A stretch of 32,058 bases of DNA from Lachnospiraceae bacterium (GCA_910576335.1 CAJTIU010000049.1:1-32058); one strand, 5' to 3'. Counted from the stretch's first letter, positions 22,909-31,615 are shown. The notes: generated from the sequence alone by a model not told the origin. Translations and numbers: made by a program.

Positions 22909-23714
22909 GATGCCTGCACCTCCTTTTTCACTTCATCTTTCACGCCCAGGGCTTCTGCCAGCAGCTCCGTAAAGTAAACAACCGGAAGAGACGCGCCTGT
23001 ACTCTTGTTCAGATTATATAGACACAGCGGACAGGCTGTAATAAGCATCTCTGCCCCGAAGCCTTCTGCGCTTGCCATAATCTTTTCACACATATTTTTT
23101 GACATTTCCTTTTCCTTTAAGGAAATGTATCCGCCGCAGCACTCGTTGCGGTATGGATAGATGACCGGCTCTGCGCCGATGGCGCGGATAAAGTCCTCGA
23201 TAATCCTCGGATTCTCCGGGTCATCGAAGCTTAAAAGCTTGCTTGGACGAAGAAGCAGGCAGCCGTAGTATGCGCCGATCTTCTTTCCGGTCAGAGGGTT
23301 CGTCACTTTTTTCTTTAATTCGTCAAACCCTACTTTATCACGAAGAACCTCCAGAAAATGGAGTACCTCTGTCTCACCTGCATAAGGCTCATCAAGCTCC
23401 ATATAATTGTTGGCTCTTGTACGGATATCCTCTACATTTTTCATATCATCATTGACACGTTTGATCACATGATGACATGCAGAGCACATGGTCACCAGGC
23501 TCTGATCCTTCTCCTTCGCCGCATTGAGCGCACGGACCGAAGACAGCTTGGTGGCAATCTCGTCAGAGCCAAGAGGATATACTCCGCCGCAGCATTGCCA
23601 GTCTTCGACTTCGATGAGTTCAATGCCAAGAGCTTCTGCTGAGGCTCTTGCATAAGCATCCAGATCCTTCGCCTTTGTTCTCAAAGTGCATCCCGGATAA
23701 TAACTGTACTTCAT
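22905..23714 (-). CDS. hdrB: HdrB-like CCG-domain subunit
   Basis: The 269-residue protein has both CCG domains: the first with YPGCTLRTKAKDLD, EDWQCCGGVYPLG and MCSACHHV, and the second with YYGCLLLRPSKL, RNECCGGYIS and CPLCLYN. All cysteines needed for the two non-cubane [4Fe-4S] clusters appear to be present. In methanogens HdrB reduces CoM-S-S-CoB. Clostridia lack those thiols, so its acceptor here is another disulfide, or the fumarate reductase encoded downstream (inference). It is the first gene of the seven-gene Hdr-Flx run. Confidence 0.92.
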   Translation of the reverse strand: MKYSYYPGCTLRTKAKDLDAYARASAEALGIELIEVEDWQCCGGVYPLGSDEIATKLSSVRALNAAKEKDQSLVTMCSACHHVIKRVNDDMKNVEDIRTRANNYMELDEPYAGETEVLHFLEVLRDKVGFDELKKKVTNPLTGKKIGAYYGCLLLRPSKLLSFDDPENPRIIEDFIRAIGAEPVIYPYRNECCGGYISLKEKEMSKNMCEKIMASAEGFGAEMLITACPLCLYNLNKSTGASLPVVYFTELLAEALGVKDEVKKEVQAS

Positions 23715-23748
23715 AGTTCTCGCTGTCCTTTCTTATAATTTTGCAGCT

Positions 23749-23789
23749 GTGCATTGAATAACCCCGGTCATCCGGGGCCGCCCCTGCAC
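23749..23789 (-). promoter_or_regulatory. Leader hairpin of the hdr-flx transcript
   Basis: CCCCGG and CCGGGG (23762-23767, 23772-23777) pair around TCAT, and an outer GTGCA/TGCAC pair (23749-23753, 23785-23789) closes a larger loop. It lies between the predicted promoter (23833-23861) and the hdrB start. It may also end the upstream dehydrogenase transcript, though no T-tract follows. Confidence 0.5.
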
Positions 23790-23832
23790 AAAGCCACTCA
23801 ATAGTTACGTTATTTTACCATATTTCCTTTCT

Positions 23833-23861
23833 ATTTTAATATGACCATTTTTTCAAATCAA
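23833..23861 (-). promoter_or_regulatory. Predicted promoter of the hdr-flx operon
   Basis: Read on the minus strand, TTGATT (23856-23861), 17 bases and TAAAAT (23833-23838) make a fair sigma-A promoter, about 120 bases before hdrB and just past the dehydrogenase stop codon. Confidence 0.55.
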
Positions 23862-23879
23862 GTATCAAATATTACCGTT

Positions 23880-24827
23880 TTACAGCTCGATTTGTGCAAT
23901 AACAGATTTCAGCGCGTCTGCACTTGCTTTTAATTTCCCTACTTCTTCCTCTGTAAGGGTCATCGGAATCTTGCCCTGAATGCCATTAGGACCTACCAGT
24001 GCAAGCGTGCTTAAACATACATCCTCAATTCCGTATTCACCGTGCATCATAGAAGATACGGTTGTTACAGATTCAGATGCTGACATGAGTATGCTGCACA
24101 GCCGGCAAACGCCTCTCGTTACTGCATAGAAAGTCGCACCTTTATTTGCAATGATCTTGCCTCCTGATTTCTGTACATAGGTAAGCATAGCCTCTTTATC
24201 AAGCTTCCCTGCCGTTTTTCCAAGATGAGGCATCATATCAAAATAATCATCTACATTCACGCCTGCGATCCTTGCTGCTGACCACGGAATGAAGGATGTG
24301 TCTCCATGCTCGCCAAATACGTATGCATGGATATTTCTCTGTGCAACTTTAAAATGTTCGGAAAGACCGCAGCGGAGACGTGCGGAATCTAAAACTGTCC
24401 CGGAACCAATGATCTGGTTCTCCGGAATTCCTGAGATCTTTGTAAATACATAAGTCATAATGTCAACCGGATTGCTTACGATAATATAAAGTGCATTCGG
24501 CGCTGCCTTTGCAATCTCCGGTGTAATCTGCTTCAGAATGTTAACATTTGTCTGTGTCAGTTCGATTCTTGTCTGACCCGGCTTACGGGCGATTCCCGAA
24601 GTGATGATTACAATGTCTGAATCCTTCGCGTCCTCATAGTCCCCTGCAATGATGGATACCGGATCTCTGAAACAGGTTCCCTGCTCAATGTCCATGACTT
24701 CGCCTTCTACTTTTTCTTTGTTGATGTCGATCATGACGATCTCTGATGCCATGTCCTCACCAGACAATGTATACGCAATTGTTGCGCCTACACTTCCGGC
24801 TCCAATAATTGTGACTTTACAGCTCAT
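23880..24827 (-). CDS. LDH-fold 2-hydroxyacid dehydrogenase, probably malate dehydrogenase
   Basis: The 315-residue protein is a lactate/malate dehydrogenase: NAD-binding IIGAGSVGATIAY, D34 marking NAD over NADP, catalytic N119, D147, R150 and H174 (GEHGDTSF). Its scaffold is LDH-like (GSGTVLDSARLR). The residue that sets substrate choice (Gln102 in LDH, in the motif xQKPGxTR) is arginine here (IARKPGQTR, R81), as in malate dehydrogenases; changing that Gln to Arg is known to turn an LDH into an MDH. With fumarase and fumarate reductase downstream, oxaloacetate/malate is the likelier pair. It may be annotated elsewhere as L-lactate dehydrogenase. ATG follows AGGAGAA; a Rex-like site overlaps its promoter. 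Confidence 0.85.
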   Translation of the reverse strand: MSCKVTIIGAGSVGATIAYTLSGEDMASEIVMIDINKEKVEGEVMDIEQGTCFRDPVSIIAGDYEDAKDSDIVIITSGIARKPGQTRIELTQTNVNILKQITPEIAKAAPNALYIIVSNPVDIMTYVFTKISGIPENQIIGSGTVLDSARLRCGLSEHFKVAQRNIHAYVFGEHGDTSFIPWSAARIAGVNVDDYFDMMPHLGKTAGKLDKEAMLTYVQKSGGKIIANKGATFYAVTRGVCRLCSILMSASESVTTVSSMMHGEYGIEDVCLSTLALVGPNGIQGKIPMTLTEEEVGKLKASADALKSVIAQIEL

Positions 24828-24909
24828 GTTTTTGTTCTCCTTTTATATATTTTCTTTTCCGCGATCATGGGTTAAAATGTTTGTCACATTTTGCCGTCGC
24901 TTTCGTTAT

Positions 24910-24938
24910 ATCATACCACATTGACAATAAATTAACAA
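24910..24938 (-). promoter_or_regulatory. Dehydrogenase promoter with Rex-like operator
   Basis: On the minus strand TTGTTA (24933-24938), 17 bases and TATGAT (24910-24915) form a good promoter. On the plus strand 24921-24938 reads TTGACAA-N4-TTAACAA, which matches the Rex consensus TTGTTAA-N4-TTAACAA at 12 of 14 positions and covers the -35 box. Rex represses fermentation genes until NADH rises, so control by redox state is plausible. Confidence 0.6.
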
Positions 24939-25628
24939 GCCCGTATTTGAGAGAAGATTGCACAATATATTCTCATTCTTTTATCCATTTTGCCTAAAAT
25001 AAATGGAGAACCTGCATCAAAAATATCTTTTGACGCTTGCATCGTTTTTATGCTGCTGTAAATTCAGAAGGCAAGACAATTCGGGAAGACAACAGCCCTG
25101 CAGGCTCTCCGCGAGAATCTTTAGTGGTAATTTATCGTCACCTGACAAGTGGTTATTCCAGCATAGTCTAACAGTATTCTGTGCAATAGAAAATATGAGG
25201 TTAAGGAAAACTTAAGTATGCTATTATTTTTTATTCACGTCACTTTTCATCCAGAAAACATACATGTAAACATATATCAAAATATTCGCTTCTATTTTTA
25301 TACAAAAATATATTTAATTTTGATATTCCTTTATTTTTATTGAATTTATTTTTTAATTTTCATATTTTATTTGTTTAATATTCATATTTAATTCATATTC
25401 AGCCTATATTATACATATTTCTCCTTCACCTCTAATATTAAACGTTTATTTTTATGTGCTTCCTAAAATCCAAATCCGTTTTAATTTTATAAAATAAATC
25501 CTTTCTCCCTGGCCAATCATCTCAAAAAAAGCATAAATGTATATTTTTCTTTTGTATTTTTATTTTATCTAAAGATTTTTGTGCGTTTTTTATGATTTTT
25601 ATTGTTTTATTTCGTTTTTTTATACGTA
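24939..25628. other. AT-rich non-coding gap
   Basis: No gene with a plausible start, ribosome site and codon pattern is seen. The part 25205-25625 is extremely AT-rich with runs of T and A. A short inverted repeat GCATCAAAA/TTTTGACGC occurs near 25015-25037 and resembles the hairpin at 12798-12823. Confidence 0.5.
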
Positions 25629-25657
25629 TTGACAAACGATTGTTATAATATTATAAT
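25629..25657 (+). promoter_or_regulatory. Consensus promoter for the DUF1593 protein
   Basis: TTGACA (25629-25634), exactly 17 bases and TATAAT (25652-25657) form a perfect sigma-A promoter. It implies a 5' leader of about 235 bases before the ATG at 25902. Confidence 0.85.
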
Positions 25658-25663
25658 GACAAT

Positions 25664-25895
25664 GCAGATAACTACTACACAAGTAGTACATTGCAAAACA
25701 TGTTTTCAATATCCGTTATCAGCAAGGCAAAAATCTGTAAACATTTTATATATTTCGTTTACATAAGAGGATTTATGTCTTAGTTTACGTGAACCTTTTT
25801 TATAAATCAAGTCATTTTCCACAATGTTTCAGGCAGATGACGAATTATAAAATTCATGTAACTGCAAAGAAGACACAACAAATAATAGGAAGGAG
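25664..25895 (+). promoter_or_regulatory. Long structured 5' leader
   Basis: Between promoter and ribosome site the transcript can form several stems: ACTACT/AGTAGT near 25670-25690, TGTAAAC/GTTTACA near 25736-25763, CATAA/TTATG just after it, and GAATT/AATTC near 25842-25855. No known riboswitch class is recognised. Post-transcriptional control is possible. Confidence 0.4.
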
Positions 25896-25901
25896 AAAAT
25901 C

Positions 25902-28900
25902 ATGAGAAAAAAACGATTCCTGGCAGGCATATTAACCGCAGCTATGGTAAGTGCTTCTCTTGCCCTCCCAGGGAATACCCTGCAGGCAGAGGCAGCTTCG
26001 AAGACCATAAAAAAAATTACCATTACCAAAAAAGCAACCATCTATGTCGGAACCAAAAAGAAGCTCAAGGTAACCAAAGCCCCAAAGGCAGCTTCGGCAA
26101 AAATAACCTGGAAGAGCTCTGACAAGAAGATCGCGTCTGTAAACAGCAAAGGGGTGGTAAAGGGCATCAAGGCAGGCTCCGTTACCGTCACAGCCAGTGT
26201 AAAAGGCAAAAACAGCATCAAGTCTTCTTGCAAGGTAACTGTGAAAAAGCCCCGCCTGATTAAAAAGCTGAAGGCAGATTCTGCAAAGCTTACCCTGGAT
26301 GCAGGCAGCTCCAGGACAATCAAGACAACGATCACACCAAAAAACGCAAGCATAAAGAAGTTGAAGTACAAATCTTCAAATACAAGTGTTGCATCCGTCA
26401 GCTCTAAAGGCAGAATTACCGCAAAGAAGGCTGGAACAGCCACGATTACAGTAAGCACCACAGACGGAAGCAAGAAAAAAACAACCGTACAGGTTACTGT
26501 AAAAGCATCTGCCGCGCCTCAGGTAAAGGTATCAAAGATAACCGTAAAGAAAACCGAAATTACCTTAGAGGCAGGCGCAAAGCAAAAGCTGGAGACAACA
26601 ATTGCACCGTCAAATGCTACCAACAGGCAGCTGAAATACACACTCTCTGATCCTTACGCAGCAAGTGTAAGCGCGGATGGCACCATTACCGCACTGACCC
26701 AGGGCAGTACAGATATTACAATTGAGGCTGCAGACGGAAGCGGTGCAAAGGCAACGGCTCATGTGACGGTAGTGGATACAGACAAACCAAGAGCCATCAT
26801 TACCCAGGACGGCGAGGTAGACGACCAGAATTCCATGATTCATCTTCTGCTTTACGGCAATGAGATTGATATCCAGGGAATTATCCAGACTAGCTCCCAG
26901 TTCCACTGGATCGGCGATGATAACGGACCGGATGAAGCTTCTAAAAAGCCCTACCGCTGGCCGGGGACAGACTGGATGACAGAGCTGGCTGATGATTATG
27001 CAGCTGTATATGGCAATCTGCGCACCCACGACCGCGCATACCCGACGCCAAATTATATCCGCAGCATGATAAAGATCGGAAACATTGCCTACAAGGGCGA
27101 TATGCGGAAAGAAACCGAAGGATCCAAATTAATCGAGGCAGCCTTCCTGGACAATGACCCAAGGACCTTATATGTTATGGCATGGGGCGGTCCCAATACC
27201 ATTGCACGCGCACTTAAGAGCATCGAGGAAAAATATAAGAATACCGACCAGTGGGATGCCGTCCGTAAAAAGATTATCGACAAGACTGTAATCGGGGCGT
27301 ATGGAACCCAGGATCAGACCTATGACGAGTATATCGGCGTGGAATGGCCGGAAATTAAATTCGTTCAGGTCAGCGCAACCAGTTATGGCTATGGCTGGTC
27401 CAGAAGCGCAGGCACTGTAGACAGCGAAGCAAAACGCACCATGTCCGGTGCATGGATCCGCGAAAACTTAGACTATGGACATGGACCGCTGCTCGACAAG
27501 TATGTAGTCTGGGGCGACGGAACCTATCTGCCAGGCGAAGAAGAAGGCAGCCAGTTTGGTACAAACGAGTCCCTTGTGGACAGCACTGACTGGTGGGGCG
27601 GCAGCTTTATCGGCAAGTACCAGCGGTATGATTTCCTCTCCGAGGGAGATTCTCCAAGCTTCTTCCCGCTTATGAATACTGGTTTGAGGTCCTTAGAGAA
27701 CCTTATGGCATACGGCAGCTATGCAGGAAGGTACACGAAAGTAACAAATCGTCCGAATCAGCTGCAGAACTGGTATCAGACAGCAAAGGACTATGACCCG
27801 CTGCAGAACAAAACCGTAAGCTCTGACTGGCGCTTTATGGCTGATATCCAGCATCAATTTGCTACTCGTGCGGACTGGTGTATTACACCAAAATACGAGG
27901 ATGCAAACCATATGCCATCCCTGACAATAAAAGAAGGCCTTGACTTTAAGGCAGCACCCGGACAAAAGCTTACCTTCCACGCAAAGACATCTGATCCGGA
28001 CGGTGACTATGTAAGTGTAAACTGGGAACAATACTTTGAGGCTGATACTTACCAGGAGCCGGAAGAAAATAAAGGCATTTATATCAAAGGTGCAAACTCT
28101 GATACGGCAACCATTACTGTACCAGAAGATGCAAAAGAAAATGATACATTGGTTATCAACGTACGTGCAACTGACAACGGAACACATTCCCTGTCCTATT
28201 ATCAGCAAATTGTCATTACCGTAACAAGTGCATCTCAGCCAACCAGTATCAACGTATCAGGCGATACAACAGTAGAGGCTGGAAAACGCATAACTTTAGC
28301 GGCAGAAGTACTTCCAGAAACAGCAACAGTTAAAACTGTTACCTGGTCTTCTTCAAGTGAAGCCATTGCAACTGTAAATGAAAAAGGACAGGTAACAGGC
28401 GTAAGCGAAGGGCCGGTTACAATTACAGCAACATCAAAGTCAGACAAATCCATAAAAGGAAACATTGAGATTACTGTAACACGTACAGCTGGAGACCCGG
28501 CAAATAGCAAGCCAAGGGCAATCATCACCCAGGATGGTGAAGTAGATGACCAGAACTCTCTGATTCACCTGCTTCTCTACAGTAACGAAATTGATATTCA
28601 GGGAATCATTCAGACCAGCTCAAAGTACCACTGGATCGGCGATGACAATGGCCCGGACGAAGCCTCTAAGAAGCCTTATCGCTGGCCGGGAACGGACTGG
28701 ATGATGGAATTAGCAGATGATTACGCAGCTGTATACGATAACCTGCGCACTCATGACCCTGCATACCCGACGCCGGATTTTATCCGCAGCAAAATAAAGC
28801 TCGGAAACATTGCTTTCAAGGGCGATATGAGGGAGGAAACAGAGGGCTCCAGATTAATTGAGGCAGCTTTCCTGGACAATGACCCAAGGACCTTATATGT

Positions 28901-30476
28901 CATGGCATGGGGCGGTCCCAATACCATTGCACGCGCACTTAAGAGTATAGAGGAAAAATATAAGAATACCGACCAGTGGGATGCCATCCGCAAAAAGATT
29001 ATCGACAAGACGGTAATCGGCGCATACGGAACCCAGGATCAGACCTATGATGAATATATCGGCGTGGAATGGCCGGAAATCAAATTCGTTCAAGTCAGCG
29101 CAACCAGCTATGGATATTTCTGGTCTAATTCTGCAGGCAACGTAGACAGTGAAGCAAAACGTACGATGTCTGGGGCGTGGATGCGCGAGAATCTGGATTA
29201 TGGACATGGACCATTACTTGACAAATATGTAGTCTGGGGCGACGGAACCTACCTGCCGGGCGAAGAGGACGGCAGCCAGTTCGGCTCTAACGAGGATCTT
29301 TTAGATAGCACCAACTGGTGGGGCGGTAAAAAATATCAGCGGTATGATTTCCTTTCCGAAGGAGATTCCCCAAGCTTCTTCCCACTTATGAATACTGGTT
29401 TGAGATCCTTAGAGAATCTTATGGCATATGGCAGCTTTGCGGGAAGGTACACAAAGGTAGAAAATCGTCCGAATAAGCTGCAGAACTGGTATCAGACGGC
29501 AAAAGACTATGACCCGCTGCAGAGTAAAACTGTAAGCTCTGACTGGCGCTTCATGGCTGATATCCAGCATCAGTTTGCTACTCGTGCAGACTGGTGTATT
29601 ACACCAAAATACGAAGATGCAAACCATACGCCATCCCTGACAATAGCGGAAGGCCTTGACTTCGAAGCAGCTCCCGGGCAAAAGCTTACCTTCCACGCAA
29701 AGACATCGGATCCAGATGGTGATTATGTGGCTGTAAACTGGGAACATTATTTTGAGGCAGATACTTATCAGGAGCCAGAGGCAAACAAAGGCATTTACAT
29801 TAAAGGCGCTGAATCTGACACCGCAACTATCACTGTCCCAGAGGACGCAAAAAATGGCGATACGATTGTTCTCAATGTACGCGCTACTGACAATGGTACA
29901 CACTCTTTGTCTTATTACCAGCAGATTGTCATTACCGTAGCCGGAAGGACAGAACTTGGAAATCTGTCATTAACGTCAGGCCTCCAGGACGATACGATCG
30001 TATATGGAGATCCGAAACAAGGATGGGGAGGTCCCTCCTATTCAGATTATGCAAAGCAGCTTATACTGAAAAACATTGATAAAGATGGAAATGAAGCTTC
30101 CCTTGCAGGAAAGACCTTCACATGGACAAGCAGCGATACGAATATCGCCACAGTAAGCAATACAGGTACCGTAACCCCGGCAGGCCAGGAAGGCACAGTA
30201 AAGATCACTGTAACCGCAAATGATGGAAGTGGAAAATCTGCAGAAATTACGCTGACATTAACCTATACAGGCACACCTTCTGCTTCGGAAACCGGCACAA
30301 AGGAAGCTGAACAGAAGTCCTCAGATTCCGCAGAAGCAGCACAGCCGGCAGATTCCAAAGACCCAGGTCCGACAACTGCAGAAGAGACTCAGAACAATGA
30401 CAGCACTCAGCCAGCAGAGATCCCCTCACAGGATGGGACAAATCCAGAGACTGCCGGTGGGGAATCAATATCTTAA
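25902..30476 (+). CDS. Large secreted protein with duplicated DUF1593 nucleoside-hydrolase-like modules and Big2 domains
   Basis: The 1524-residue protein starts with a signal peptide (to about residue 31, LQAEA/AS). Three lysine-rich Big2 Ig-like domains (about 33-118, 119-205, 208-292) are followed by module A (about 294-773), a Big2 domain (778-865), module B (868-1346), another Big2-like domain (1350-1455) and a Ser/Glu/Pro-rich tail. Modules A and B are DUF1593-type: PRAIITQDGEVDDQNS gives the aspartate cluster seen in nucleoside hydrolases, and AWGGPNTIARAL and the SDWRFMADIQHQF end segment recur in both. DUF1593 proteins are linked to polysaccharide-using bacteria and are presumed to hydrolyse or bind glycosides; the substrate is unknown. 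No LPXTG, S-layer domain or C-terminal membrane span is seen. ATG follows AAGGAGAA. Confidence 0.88.
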   Translation: MRKKRFLAGILTAAMVSASLALPGNTLQAEAASKTIKKITITKKATIYVGTKKKLKVTKAPKAASAKITWKSSDKKIASVNSKGVVKGIKAGSVTVTASVKGKNSIKSSCKVTVKKPRLIKKLKADSAKLTLDAGSSRTIKTTITPKNASIKKLKYKSSNTSVASVSSKGRITAKKAGTATITVSTTDGSKKKTTVQVTVKASAAPQVKVSKITVKKTEITLEAGAKQKLETTIAPSNATNRQLKYTLSDPYAASVSADGTITALTQGSTDITIEAADGSGAKATAHVTVVDTDKPRAIITQDGEVDDQNSMIHLLLYGNEIDIQGIIQTSSQFHWIGDDNGPDEASKKPYRWPGTDWMTELADDYAAVYGNLRTHDRAYPTPNYIRSMIKIGNIAYKGDMRKETEGSKLIEAAFLDNDPRTLYVMAWGGPNTIARALKSIEEKYKNTDQWDAVRKKIIDKTVIGAYGTQDQTYDEYIGVEWPEIKFVQVSATSYGYGWSRSAGTVDSEAKRTMSGAWIRENLDYGHGPLLDKYVVWGDGTYLPGEEEGSQFGTNESLVDSTDWWGGSFIGKYQRYDFLSEGDSPSFFPLMNTGLRSLENLMAYGSYAGRYTKVTNRPNQLQNWYQTAKDYDPLQNKTVSSDWRFMADIQHQFATRADWCITPKYEDANHMPSLTIKEGLDFKAAPGQKLTFHAKTSDPDGDYVSVNWEQYFEADTYQEPEENKGIYIKGANSDTATITVPEDAKENDTLVINVRATDNGTHSLSYYQQIVITVTSASQPTSINVSGDTTVEAGKRITLAAEVLPETATVKTVTWSSSSEAIATVNEKGQVTGVSEGPVTITATSKSDKSIKGNIEITVTRTAGDPANSKPRAIITQDGEVDDQNSLIHLLLYSNEIDIQGIIQTSSKYHWIGDDNGPDEASKKPYRWPGTDWMMELADDYAAVYDNLRTHDPAYPTPDFIRSKIKLGNIAFKGDMREETEGSRLIEAAFLDNDPRTLYVMAWGGPNTIARALKSIEEKYKNTDQWDAIRKKIIDKTVIGAYGTQDQTYDEYIGVEWPEIKFVQVSATSYGYFWSNSAGNVDSEAKRTMSGAWMRENLDYGHGPLLDKYVVWGDGTYLPGEEDGSQFGSNEDLLDSTNWWGGKKYQRYDFLSEGDSPSFFPLMNTGLRSLENLMAYGSFAGRYTKVENRPNKLQNWYQTAKDYDPLQSKTVSSDWRFMADIQHQFATRADWCITPKYEDANHTPSLTIAEGLDFEAAPGQKLTFHAKTSDPDGDYVAVNWEHYFEADTYQEPEANKGIYIKGAESDTATITVPEDAKNGDTIVLNVRATDNGTHSLSYYQQIVITVAGRTELGNLSLTSGLQDDTIVYGDPKQGWGGPSYSDYAKQLILKNIDKDGNEASLAGKTFTWTSSDTNIATVSNTGTVTPAGQEGTVKITVTANDGSGKSAEITLTLTYTGTPSASETGTKEAEQKSSDSAEAAQPADSKDPGPTTAEETQNNDSTQPAEIPSQDGTNPETAGGESIS
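26783..28220 (+). repeat. Intragenic duplication, copy A
   Basis: This ~1.44-kb segment encodes the first DUF1593 module and matches 28507-29940 closely at DNA level, with long identical runs (for example around 27139-27200 and 28867-28925). The strong DNA identity suggests a recent duplication or ongoing gene conversion. Confidence 0.85.
28507..29940 (+). repeat. Intragenic duplication, copy B
   Basis: This is the second DUF1593 module. It differs from copy A by scattered substitutions and a three-residue loss after DSTNWWGG. The aspartate cluster (QDGEVDDQNS) is intact in both, so both could be active. Confidence 0.85.
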
Positions 30477-30509
30477 AACTTCCTTAACTGAAAATCAACT
30501 AGCCAGAGA

Positions 30510-30537
30510 ACGGTTTGCTGTTTCCACAGCAAACCGT
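30510..30537 (+). terminator. Stem-loop after the DUF1593 gene
   Basis: Twelve-base arms ACGGTTTGCTGT and ACAGCAAACCGT pair perfectly around TTCC, 34 bases after the stop codon. The following bases are CCTTCACTGTC with no strong T-tract, so termination is likely but not textbook. Confidence 0.7.
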
Positions 30538-30540
30538 CCT

Positions 30541-30866
30541 TCACTGTCACTTGATACTTCCTTTTTCCCTCAATGCTTCATTTCATACCGGCCATGCAGG
30601 TGCAGCCAAGGAGGTCTCTTCGTCTACAATCCAATCCCCTCCATAATTCCACCGGAATAACAACCATCCGGGTCTTCCCTTTCAGAGATAAAAGGGCCTG
30701 CCTGGTATCTGTTCCGTATCTTCAATAGCACCTAAAATTAAAAATTTATTATATCTGCTTTCATAAAAAAGTACAAGTCAATTCTCATATATGATATACT
30801 CTAACCATACCAGTACATTATTGGGTTATGCTAGAAGAAATAAAAAGAGAGAAAGCGAGGGATCCT
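30541..30866. other. Gap with no convincing gene
   Basis: Nothing with a start codon and ribosome site is seen. On the minus strand around 30640-30720 short protein-like phrases (REDPDGCYSGGIMEG) appear without start or context and might be a gene remnant. A TATACT at 30793-30798 could be a -10 box for the next gene but no good -35 accompanies it. Confidence 0.3.
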
Positions 30867-31610
30867 ATGAAGTTCTTAAAAAACACAATTATTTTCTTAT
30901 TATGCACCGCCCTTTGTCTGTGCATACCAGTGACGTCCGAAGCCTCCCAGAGCTCCGTCACCATCTCAAATGACCAACAGCAGCAGCCCGCCACCGGCTG
31001 GCGGACAGTAAAAGGAAAAAAGTATTATTACAACAAGAGAGGTGTGAAAGTAACCGGACTGAAAACCATTGACGGCGCCAGATATTATTTTAACAAGCGA
31101 GGCGTCATGCAGACAGGTCTGAAAAAAATCAAGAACAAAAGATATTATTTCGACAAAAAAAATGGGTACATGGTTAAAACCGCCCTGTACAAAAATTACA
31201 TCATCGCATGGAACGGTGTCTGCCATAAGATTCCAAATAAAAAGACTGGCAATAAGACAAAGGACGCACAAAGAGTTGCGAAATTAGTTGCGAAATGTGT
31301 GTCCAAAAAAGGCAAAGATCTTGACCGGGTAGGCCAGGCCGCATTCTATGTATCCGCCTTCTGCCAGAGATGTACTTATACAATGGAAGGATCTGATTAC
31401 AGCCAGGCATACGGCGTCTTTATCTCCAAAAAATACTCCTGCGCAGGCGCCACCCGCGCATTGGGAATGGTTTTGGGGTATATGGGGTATAAATGGAAGC
31501 ATGCCAACGCAAACCAGTATACCCACCAGTGGTGCATCCTTAAGATGGATGGCAAAAAGGGCTATGCCGACGGACAGGTCGGATGGGCCGGATACGGAAA
31601 GCATCCGTAA
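30867..31610 (+). CDS. Secreted cell-wall-binding-repeat protein with transglutaminase-like domain
   Basis: The 247-residue protein has a signal peptide (LKNTIIFLLCTALCLCIPVT, cleaved near TSEA). About three choline/glucan-binding-type repeats (about 45-105) follow, each of the form GxxYYYNKRGVxxTGLKxI. A C-terminal transglutaminase-like (papain-fold) domain has C near YSCAGATRALGMVL, H in YTHQWC and D in GYADGQVG as a plausible triad. Such proteins act on the cell surface as cysteine peptidases or cross-linkers. The ATG at 30867 precedes the signal peptide directly; an upstream ATG 13 codons earlier would spoil it. Confidence 0.82.
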   Translation: MKFLKNTIIFLLCTALCLCIPVTSEASQSSVTISNDQQQQPATGWRTVKGKKYYYNKRGVKVTGLKTIDGARYYFNKRGVMQTGLKKIKNKRYYFDKKNGYMVKTALYKNYIIAWNGVCHKIPNKKTGNKTKDAQRVAKLVAKCVSKKGKDLDRVGQAAFYVSAFCQRCTYTMEGSDYSQAYGVFISKKYSCAGATRALGMVLGYMGYKWKHANANQYTHQWCILKMDGKKGYADGQVGWAGYGKHP

Positions 31611-31615
31611 GCCAG

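Noticed and set aside
25205-25660. Replication or plasmid origin in the very AT-rich stretch
   Set aside because: No iterons, DnaA-box cluster or replication gene is nearby; AT-richness alone is not enough.
27693-29903. Two similar minus-strand open frames (171 and 164 codons) within the DUF1593 gene
   Set aside because: They resemble each other only because they are antisense to the duplicated modules; neither has a ribosome site.
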